A DNA stretch of 10,800 nucleotides from the NCBI GenBank assembly GCA_937907325.1, contig CALERO010000107.1:1-10800 (forward strand), written 5' to 3'. The notes under the pieces were generated by a model. That model was not told the DNA's origin, ran no database searches, and was given only the letters and a program-made list of their open reading frames with translations. Position 1 is the stretch's first letter. Every line of letters begins with the position of its first letter. Source of the stretch: UBA4716 sp002438865. Lineage in GTDB: Bacteria > Bacillota > Clostridia > UBA1381. The position numbers were made by a program, and so were the translations under genes. Positions 1 through 5,066 of this stretch are shown here, piece by piece.

Positions 1-94
1 AATATCCACGCAGTACAGCGAGATGTCGTTGGCAAGCGTTGTTGTTGATGAAAAACAATGATTATGGTTGACAAAATGCGGTTACAATGAACGC

Positions 95-145
95 AAATCA
101 CAGTATGGCAGGGGCTTGCTCCTGCCGAAACGCCCGTGATTTTTC
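95..145 (+). terminator. Terminator-like hairpin near the left edge
   Basis: Two nested inverted repeats are visible: AAATCAC (95-101) with GTGATTT (136-142), and inside them GGCAGG (107-112) with CCTGCC (121-126). A run of five T follows directly (140-144). The T-run side fits termination of plus-strand transcription entering from left of the window. The inner GC-rich arm could also be part of a dispersed intergenic repeat, because another palindromic element lies 20 bases further on. Confidence 0.4.
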
Positions 146-162
146 TGTATGTTTGCAATTTA

Positions 163-235
163 CGGTAGGGGACGATGCCTTTCATCGTCCCGAGTGTGAA
201 ACATTTAGGGTCGATGTGGGCATCGACCCCTACGG
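163..235. repeat. Composite palindromic intergenic repeat
   Basis: The element is bounded by GTAGGGG (165-171) and its inverse CCCCTAC (227-233). Inside are two separate perfect hairpins: GGGACGATG (169-177) with CATCGTCCC (183-191), and GGGTCGATG (208-216) with CATCGACCC (221-229). The two hairpins are near-copies of each other. A closed outer stem with two inner stems is the usual form of small non-coding palindromic repeats scattered through bacterial genomes. That it is multicopy is inference, since only one copy is in the window. It lies downstream of the GH13 gene terminator and codes for nothing I can support. Confidence 0.6.
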
Positions 236-247
236 ATTTGCGAAACC

Positions 248-1597
248 TCATATTGGGTGTGCATACAAAAAGAGCAAGGCACTGCCTTGCTCTTTTGTGT
301 GTTTTATTCCTGTATATATCCCACATAATATCCGTATGCGCCGAGCGTAAGCGTGTTTTTGCTCACTGCCGCACAACTCCGCCTTTTCGGGGATTTTGTC
401 AAAATCTTCGGATATTTCCTTGTCCGTATAATTCAGCACGGCAAACAGTTCCTCGCCGTTTAAGCTGTGCTTAAATGCAAGCATACCCTCTTTGTCGGCA
501 AGCCAGCTCATTTTTGAGAATTGCAGTTCGGGGTGCTTGTTTCTTATCGCATTTAATGATTTTATAAAATTCATACGCTCAATACCCAAATCGGTGAGGG
601 CATATGACCAGTCTATTGAGTTAAATCCGCCGTATTCCCTTGACGCAAACATACTCTGCACCGAATTGTCCGCAACTTCAAAGCCGTTCCATACGAACGG
701 AACGCCGTTCCACAGATAATTCATAAGCGTTTCAAAATTATCGGGACCGTAAAGGCGTGTGCGCTTGTCGGTACGCTTTGATCCCATATCGGAGGCGGTG
801 TCGTGGTTTTCAAGATAGCGTGCGCCCTTGCTGTCGGTCTGGCAGTCCTTGAAAATTTCTTTTTCCTTAAATTCCTTTGTTGTCATTTCGCCTTTCAAGA
901 GAGCCTTTTGCGGGCAATCGCCCAGATACCACAAGTCGAATACGTCCTTGTACTCGTCCGAATAATAGGCAGGGTTAAAGTCCTCGCTTATCATAATGAA
1001 ATCCGGCTTTTTCTCACGAATGCGGCGTGCGCCCTCCGCCCAAAAGTCAACCGGAACTTTGCTTCCGACATCACAGCGGAAACCATCCACGTCAAAATCA
1101 AACGCATAATAAAACATATTCTTCCATAAATACTCACGCATTTCGGCGCTTTCGTAATTTATTCTCGCAAACGGCCATGTTTCGCCGATTATCGGCTTGC
1201 CGTCCTTGCCTTTTATTACCGAATCGGCTATTTCATCAATAAATACGGCATTTCTGCCGCAGTGCAGATATACAAGGTCGAATATGTACTTCATTCCGTG
1301 CTTGTGAACGCACTCGATAAAATCTCTCAAATCCTCGTCCGTTCCGTATTCGGGGTCAACGTGGAAAAAGTCTTTGATTTTATATGAGTTTTTCGGGTTT
1401 CCCGAATTGGACAAAATCTGTCTCGGACTCCACGTCATTATATCGGGGTCGGCGTCAGCTTCGCACAATGAGCAGACATAAATGCTGTCAAATCCCATTC
1501 TTGCAATGTGCGGAATAAGTTCCTGCGCCGCCTTAAGCGTACCCTTTTTCGTAAATGTTCGTAAACTTATCTGATATATTGAATTGCATCTGCCCAT
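248..1597 (-). CDS. GH13 alpha-amylase-family glycosidase, C-terminus probably frameshifted
   Basis: A cytoplasmic enzyme (no signal peptide) of the alpha-amylase clan, expected to hydrolyse or rearrange alpha-glucosidic bonds; the exact substrate cannot be read. The start at 1597 is chosen because GGAGG lies six bases upstream; the frame stays open further upstream but without family similarity. As written it has 449 residues. The four GH13 motifs are present: DLVYLH (107-112), GFRCD with the nucleophile Asp176, ISED with the acid/base Glu205, and ENHD with the transition-state Asp266. A short beta-rich C-terminal domain follows. After Gln413 the written frame becomes Arg-rich and unlike the family. 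Removing one base from the five-T run at 356-360 gives a typical ending (NTLTLGAYGYYVGYIQE) and a stop at 304-306, for 430 residues. All catalytic residues lie before the shift, so function may survive. Transcribed alone from the promoter at 1632-1660. The family is firm; its subfamily and substrate are not. Confidence 0.88.
   Translation of the reverse strand: MGRCNSIYQISLRTFTKKGTLKAAQELIPHIARMGFDSIYVCSLCEADADPDIMTWSPRQILSNSGNPKNSYKIKDFFHVDPEYGTDEDLRDFIECVHKHGMKYIFDLVYLHCGRNAVFIDEIADSVIKGKDGKPIIGETWPFARINYESAEMREYLWKNMFYYAFDFDVDGFRCDVGSKVPVDFWAEGARRIREKKPDFIMISEDFNPAYYSDEYKDVFDLWYLGDCPQKALLKGEMTTKEFKEKEIFKDCQTDSKGARYLENHDTASDMGSKRTDKRTRLYGPDNFETLMNYLWNGVPFVWNGFEVADNSVQSMFASREYGGFNSIDWSYALTDLGIERMNFIKSLNAIRNKHPELQFSKMSWLADKEGMLAFKHSLNGEELFAVLNYTDKEISEDFDKIPEKAELCGSEQKHAYARRIRILCGIYTGIKHTKEQGSALLFLYAHPI
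267..297 (-). terminator. Rho-independent terminator of the GH13 gene
   Basis: Read on the minus strand, a 13-bp stem (268-280 with 284-296) is closed by a three-base loop and ends in a T-rich tract. The stem contains AGAGCAAGGC and its inverse. Its left arm starts only a few bases after the stop codon at 304-306 that would close the frame-corrected GH13 gene. The reading frame as written runs straight through this hairpin to a stop at 248-250, which argues that the written 3' end is not the native one. Confidence 0.8.
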
Positions 1598-1631
1598 AAT
1601 GCGCCTCCGTATGATTAAAAATTTCAAGAAC

Positions 1632-1660
1632 ATATTAGCATATTGTGCATATATAGTCAA
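1632..1660 (-). promoter_or_regulatory. Sigma-A promoter of the GH13 gene
   Basis: On the minus strand TTGACT (1655-1660) and TAATAT (1632-1637) are separated by exactly 17 bases. Transcription would begin about 28 bases before the start codon at 1597, leaving room for the GGAGG site at 1604-1608. Confidence 0.75.
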
Positions 1661-1765
1661 CAAAAAAATGACGCATTTTTCTTGAACAGCGCCATTTTTC
1701 CGGAATACGGCCGGGGGACCGTATTCGATGTGTAAAACAAACGAGCTCTCTAAAGGAGCGACTTT

Positions 1766-1794
1766 ATTATAGGTCTTAAAAACCCGAAAATCAA
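1766..1794 (-). promoter_or_regulatory. Possible second, upstream minus-strand promoter
   Basis: TTGATT (1789-1794) and a perfect TATAAT (1766-1771) stand 17 bases apart on the minus strand, facing the GH13 gene. A transcript from here would cross a hairpin (GAATACGG 1703-1710 with CCGTATTC 1719-1726). It would then meet a short AT-rich stem with seven T (1664-1680) before the proximal promoter. It may serve as a distal GH13 promoter or make a small RNA of about 100 bases. It partly overlaps another hairpin (AAAACCC 1779-1785 with GGGTTTT 1796-1802). Confidence 0.45.
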
Positions 1795-1843
1795 GGGGTT
1801 TTCCGCTATTTCGGCACGCACAATCAAAACAAAATGAAAAATA

Positions 1844-1907
1844 AAAAATGCGTGACATCAAAACCGTATAAATATGCGGTTTTTAAGCGAAAATGTCACG
1901 CATTTTT
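1844..1907 (-). terminator. Two-tier hairpin terminator of the metallophosphoesterase gene
   Basis: A perfect 15-bp outer stem (1844-1858 with 1893-1907, containing TGCGTGACAT) encloses a second stem (AAAACCG 1860-1866 with CGGTTTT 1877-1883). Read on the minus strand the outer stem runs into a T-rich stretch, as expected for termination after the gene ending at 1945. The large structured loop is unusual for a simple terminator. Confidence 0.65.
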
Positions 1908-1936
1908 CGGAAAGCCGAAAGCTTTCCGCCGTTTTT
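1908..1936 (+). terminator. Small hairpin with plus-side T run
   Basis: CGGAAAGC (1908-1915) and GCTTTCCG (1921-1928) form an 8-bp stem with a five-base loop, followed on the plus strand by CCGTTTTT. It directly abuts the larger hairpin at 1844-1907. No plus-strand gene ends here, so it more likely adds to the minus-strand 3' end structure or blocks antisense transcription into the metallophosphoesterase gene. Confidence 0.4.
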
Positions 1937-1944
1937 ATTGATTT

Positions 1945-2412
1945 TTATATTTCAAGTATGCACGTTTTGAGCCTTCCGTTTTCAATTTCGCATACACCGT
2001 AAGTGCCGCCGTAGCGTATGCTGCCGGGGTTGAGTATTCGCATACCCTCTCTGAAATCCGAATACGGGATATGCGTGTGTCCGAAAACGCATAAATCCGC
2101 ATTAAATTCTTTTGCTTTTTCATACAGAGTGGTATACGTGCTTTCATACTTTACTTTGTATTCGTGTCCATGCGTTACAAAAATCTTCTTCCCGTCAGCC
2201 TCAAAAACCACTTGAGGCGGAAACGTGCGTGAGAAATCGTTATTTCCGCACACGCAGTAAAATTTCAGATCGGGATACATCGAAATAAGCGCCCGTGCGT
2301 CATTTTCGCAGTCGCCTGCATGGATTACAATGTCGGGCTTTATCGAGTCGATTATGTGTATACACCTTTTTATGTCGCCATGGGTATCCGAAAAAACAGC
2401 AATTCTCATCAT
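1945..2412 (-). CDS. YfcE/MJ0936-family metallophosphoesterase
   Basis: A 155-residue cytosolic phosphodiesterase/phosphatase of the calcineurin-like superfamily, expected to use two divalent metal ions. The metal-binding motifs occur in order: SDTHGD (Asp9, His11), HAGD (Asp34), GNND (Asn57), THGH (His81) and GHTH (His112, His114), then LNPGS near the end. The length fits the small single-domain YfcE/MJ0936 group. The start at 2412 is chosen because GGAG lies eight bases upstream and the protein then begins directly at the first beta strand; the ATG at 2409 is the alternative. The open frame continues to 2496, but that part covers the promoter. In other Firmicutes this family often sits beside rph/rdgB; here it stands alone and divergent to spoIIE. 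Its natural substrate is unknown; related enzymes act on model phosphodiesters. Confidence 0.9.
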   Translation of the reverse strand: MMRIAVFSDTHGDIKRCIHIIDSIKPDIVIHAGDCENDARALISMYPDLKFYCVCGNNDFSRTFPPQVVFEADGKKIFVTHGHEYKVKYESTYTTLYEKAKEFNADLCVFGHTHIPYSDFREGMRILNPGSIRYGGTYGVCEIENGRLKTCILEI

Positions 2413-2467
2413 AATGCATTCTCCAATCATATTGTGTGTAAACCGTCTTTTACTTGTATTTTCTATT

Positions 2468-2496
2468 ATTGTAGCATAATTTGCGGATTTTGTCAA
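2468..2496 (-). promoter_or_regulatory. Sigma-A promoter of the metallophosphoesterase gene
   Basis: Perfect TTGACA (2491-2496) and TACAAT (2468-2473) are 17 bases apart on the minus strand. The -35 box lies inside TTTGTCAAA (2489-2497, plus strand), which also matches the Spo0A box consensus, so Spo0A could act as a repressor here. Because TTGACA and the Spo0A box share bases, the match may be coincidence. Confidence 0.8.
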
Positions 2497-2532
2497 ATGT
2501 TGTCGTGAAGTTTTTGTAATCAGGCAGAGAAT

Positions 2533-2565
2533 ATGACAAAATTTTCGTCAATGAGGTGATATAAT
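2533..2565 (+). promoter_or_regulatory. spoIIE promoter with 21-bp spacer and Spo0A-like box
   Basis: A perfect TATAAT (2560-2565) has no -35 box at normal distance. ATGACA (2533-2538, five of six to consensus) lies 21 bases upstream. In Bacillus subtilis the Spo0A-activated spoIIE and spoIIG promoters are sigma-A promoters with the same abnormal 21-22-bp spacing. Between the two boxes, TGACGAA (minus strand, 2544-2550) fits the TGNCGAA Spo0A core fully, and the -35 region itself reads TTTGTCATA on the minus strand. The arrangement supports activation by phosphorylated Spo0A. Confidence 0.65.
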
Positions 2566-2581
2566 AGTAAATGATTTACTA
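2565..2581. repeat. Perfect 17-bp palindrome over the spoIIE transcription start
   Basis: TAGTAAAT and ATTTACTA are perfect inverted arms around a single central G. The element begins at the last base of the -10 box and covers the expected transcription start, the usual place for a repressor operator. No known regulator site is recognised. It is too AT-rich and too tight to fold as a stable RNA hairpin. Confidence 0.55.
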
Positions 2582-2615
2582 TATGCTGCCGTAGGACAGC
2601 GGAATGGAGGAAAAA

Positions 2616-4904
2616 ATGGAAATAAACACAATGCCGCACTCTGCGCCCCTAAGACGTCCGGCACTAAAGGATATAGCCGCCGCCGTGTTTATGCTGCTTG
2701 CGTCACGTGCGTCGGTTATGGGAATGTTCCCGTTCGGAACGGCGTTTTTTGCGGCAGGCTTTGACAAGGGGATAGCGTACATAGGAATAGCCGTAATGTG
2801 CGGCGGACTCATATCGGCGGGAGCGGGAATGGCGGTAATAAAATATCTTATTGCGGATTTGCTGTTCTGGATATACTTAAAAACACGCAAGAGCGAAAAG
2901 CGCATAATCGAGGCAACGGTGTGCGGAATGTCGGTGCTTGTGGGCGGAGCGGCGATGTTTGCGTATGATTACATAGGCGTGTATGACGTGATGCTCCTGC
3001 TTATAGAAAGCATCGTTTCGGCAATCGTGTATACGGTGTTTACAAATACGAAAACCTTTCTCGAAAACAGGCGGAGCCGCTCATACGTTTCGCAGGAGGA
3101 AATGGTGTCCATTGCCGTTTGCGCCGGTATATTCATAACCGGACTTTCGGGGATAAAGCTCCCGTACGGGATAAACCCGGCAAATATTGCGGCAATGTAT
3201 GTTTCCATGTGTATGGCGCTGTATTCAAATCTTGCGTCGGCAGGGGGCGGAGCGATGTGCATAGGCTTTATGAGTACGCTGTCATCGCCGCTTTCGGCAC
3301 TTACGGGCGGCGCCTACGGCATAAGCGCAATGTTCGGAAATTTTCTCAAAGGCTACGGACGTGTCGGAACGGCGGTCGGTTTTATCGGCGGAATAGCGGC
3401 GGTATCCATATGTATGCAGGGCGGTGCGGAGCCGATTTCCGCAATAGATGCGGCGTGTGCTGCATTGCTTTTTGTGCTTACTCCGAAAAAACTGCATAAA
3501 TATATAAACATATTTTTCTCCAAATCGCTCCGCATGGAGTCGATAAGCGCAGACGTCCGTGTAAAGGAGTATCTGTCCGCAAAAACGGAGCGTATGGCAG
3601 AGGCGTTTAACAGCTTAAACAAATGCTTTACGGAGGAATCGGACAAGCGTATAAATCTGTACCGCAAAGAGGTAGGCGGACTTTTTGACGAGATGTCGCA
3701 GCGTGTGTGTGCCGGCTGTTCCATGGCGGTAAAGTGCTGGCAGAACGATTTTACAAAAACCTACAAGGGCGTTATGTCGCTTTTGGGAACGATTGAAACG
3801 GAGGGCGTGCTTACGGCATCCTCCATGCCAAAAAGCTTTCGTGACAAATGCATACGGAGCGATGTTTTTGTGAGCGAATTAAACCACGTTTACGAGCTTT
3901 ACAAAAAACGGCTTATACGTGCAGGGGAGGCTGTTTCGGAGCGTGATATAATAGCACGCCAGTACAGCGAAACGGCGAAAATATTTGAAAATCTTTCAAC
4001 CGATGTCCTGGAGGGATTTACCTTCCGTGAGGATTTGGAGGAAACGGTGGTTAATGTGCTGGACAAGCAGGGCATAACGGCGTTTGAGGTGAGCGTTGCG
4101 GAGAATGCCACGGGGCGCACGGAGGTGTATCTCGGACTCGGCATAGGAGCAGATGTGAAAAAGGCGGAGGCGGCTCTGACGGAGGTGTTTTCCGTGCCGA
4201 TGGGCAGAGATAAGGAATATAGCGGAGCGCTTATGAAATTCGTTTCAAAGCCGAAATACTGTGCGGACGTTTCCATGCGTCAGATAAAAAGCGACGAGGC
4301 GGAGCTTTCCGGCGACAGTGCAGCGGCGTTCACGACCGAGAACTACAAAAAATATGTCATAATAGCGGACGGTATGGGCAGCGGCAAAAAAGCAATGCAG
4401 GAAAGCCGCACAACCCTGCGGCTTTTGCGTGAATTTCTTATGGCAGGCTTTGAAACCGAAACGGCGATTGAAATGATAAACTCCTCGCTGTGCCTTAAAA
4501 TGGACAAGGAGATGTTCTCCACAATAGATTTATTGTGTATCGACCTGATTTACGGCACGGCGGAATTTTACAAAGTGGGTGCGGCGGAAAGCCTTATAAG
4601 CCACGGCGGAAATATAGAAACGGTGTTCTCCGTTTCTATGCCGGCAGGGATAATTTCCGACATAAAGCCGCAGGGACAGGTAAAACGTGTTTACGGCGGC
4701 GATATGATAGTAATGATGTCGGACGGCGTGTGCGGAGCGGAGGAGGGAGCGGTAAGCACCGAGTGGATAAAAAAGAAACTCCGTGCCGAGCCGTCCGATA
4801 CGGAGCAGACCGCACAGGATATTATGGAAACCGTTATAGAAAAAAGCCATGGTATGATTTTCGATGATATGACTGTCGCTGTGGTCAGAATTACTGAAAA
4901 TTAA
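2616..4904 (+). CDS. spoIIE: Stage II sporulation protein E, SpoIIE phosphatase
   Basis: A membrane-bound PP2C-type serine phosphatase that dephosphorylates the anti-anti-sigma factor SpoIIAA, freeing sigma-F in the forespore; in Bacillus it also joins FtsZ at the polar septum. Residues about 15-300 are a string of hydrophobic segments (SpoIIE usually has ten). Residues about 305-550 are the cytoplasmic central region, with a cysteine cluster CAGC....CW (Cys365, Cys368, Cys374) seen in this family. The phosphatase domain from about 555 carries the metal-binding motifs DGMGSG (Asp585), SDGV (Asp703) and DDMT (Asp750-Asp751). At 762 residues it is somewhat shorter than the B. subtilis protein (about 827). 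The start at 2616 is preferred because GGAGG ends five bases upstream; the in-frame ATG at 2604 has a weaker site and would add four residues. It has its own Spo0A-type promoter and no clear terminator before ppdK. Confidence 0.96.
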   Translation: MEINTMPHSAPLRRPALKDIAAAVFMLLASRASVMGMFPFGTAFFAAGFDKGIAYIGIAVMCGGLISAGAGMAVIKYLIADLLFWIYLKTRKSEKRIIEATVCGMSVLVGGAAMFAYDYIGVYDVMLLLIESIVSAIVYTVFTNTKTFLENRRSRSYVSQEEMVSIAVCAGIFITGLSGIKLPYGINPANIAAMYVSMCMALYSNLASAGGGAMCIGFMSTLSSPLSALTGGAYGISAMFGNFLKGYGRVGTAVGFIGGIAAVSICMQGGAEPISAIDAACAALLFVLTPKKLHKYINIFFSKSLRMESISADVRVKEYLSAKTERMAEAFNSLNKCFTEESDKRINLYRKEVGGLFDEMSQRVCAGCSMAVKCWQNDFTKTYKGVMSLLGTIETEGVLTASSMPKSFRDKCIRSDVFVSELNHVYELYKKRLIRAGEAVSERDIIARQYSETAKIFENLSTDVLEGFTFREDLEETVVNVLDKQGITAFEVSVAENATGRTEVYLGLGIGADVKKAEAALTEVFSVPMGRDKEYSGALMKFVSKPKYCADVSMRQIKSDEAELSGDSAAAFTTENYKKYVIIADGMGSGKKAMQESRTTLRLLREFLMAGFETETAIEMINSSLCLKMDKEMFSTIDLLCIDLIYGTAEFYKVGAAESLISHGGNIETVFSVSMPAGIISDIKPQGQVKRVYGGDMIVMMSDGVCGAEEGAVSTEWIKKKLRAEPSDTEQTAQDIMETVIEKSHGMIFDDMTVAVVRITEN

Positions 4905-4927
4905 CCATATATAAATATAAAAATCGT

Positions 4928-4965
4928 TCACAAACCATTAATTTTTCCAAAAATCAAATTTGTGA
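4928..4965. repeat. Inverted repeat in the spoIIE-ppdK gap
   Basis: TCACAAA (4928-4934) and TTTGTGA (4959-4965) are perfect inverted arms separated by 24 bases, upstream of the ppdK promoter. The half-sites resemble those of the redox regulator Rex (TTGTGA/TCACAA), but order and spacing differ from a Rex operator. It could be a weak hairpin ending spoIIE transcripts or an operator for ppdK. Confidence 0.3.
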
Positions 4966-4986
4966 CAAAAATTTTAAAAAATATTA

Positions 4987-5014
4987 TGGACAATTATGTA
5001 TTTTATGATATAAT
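4987..5014 (+). promoter_or_regulatory. ppdK promoter within direct repeats
   Basis: TGGACA (4987-4992) and a perfect TATAAT (5009-5014) lie 16 bases apart, with TGA just before the -10 box. The 10-bp sequence ATTATGGACA occurs twice, at 4983-4992 (over the -35 box) and at 5019-5028 (at the expected transcription start), 36 bases apart. This could be a pair of operator half-sites. Confidence 0.7.
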
Positions 5015-5066
5015 AGTTATTATGGACAGTAAAATAAACTGAAAAAAATAACAGGAGGAGATTCCA

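Noticed and set aside
2..60. Open frame ending ...TQYSEMSLASVVVDEKQ at a TGA (58-60), possible 3' end of a plus-strand gene followed by the hairpin at 95-145.
   Set aside because: Only 19 codons are visible, with no recognisable family signal, and the minus strand of the same stretch is also open. Too little to call a partial gene.
163..235. A CRISPR array.
   Set aside because: There are only two similar hairpins with no regular repeat-spacer pattern and no cas genes.
87..474. Two overlapping plus-strand open frames of 87 and 99 codons at the left edge.
   Set aside because: They run through a palindromic repeat, a terminator and the antisense of the GH13 3' end, lack ribosome sites and show no protein-like composition.
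1598..1861. Extension of the GH13 frame by 88 codons upstream of 1597.
   Set aside because: It would include the promoter at 1632-1660 and has no family similarity; the ATG at 1597 has GGAGG six bases upstream.
4928..4965. A Rex operator upstream of ppdK (TCACAAA ... TTTGTGA).
   Set aside because: Rex sites read TTGTGA-N6-TCACAA; here the half-sites are in the opposite order and 24 bases apart.
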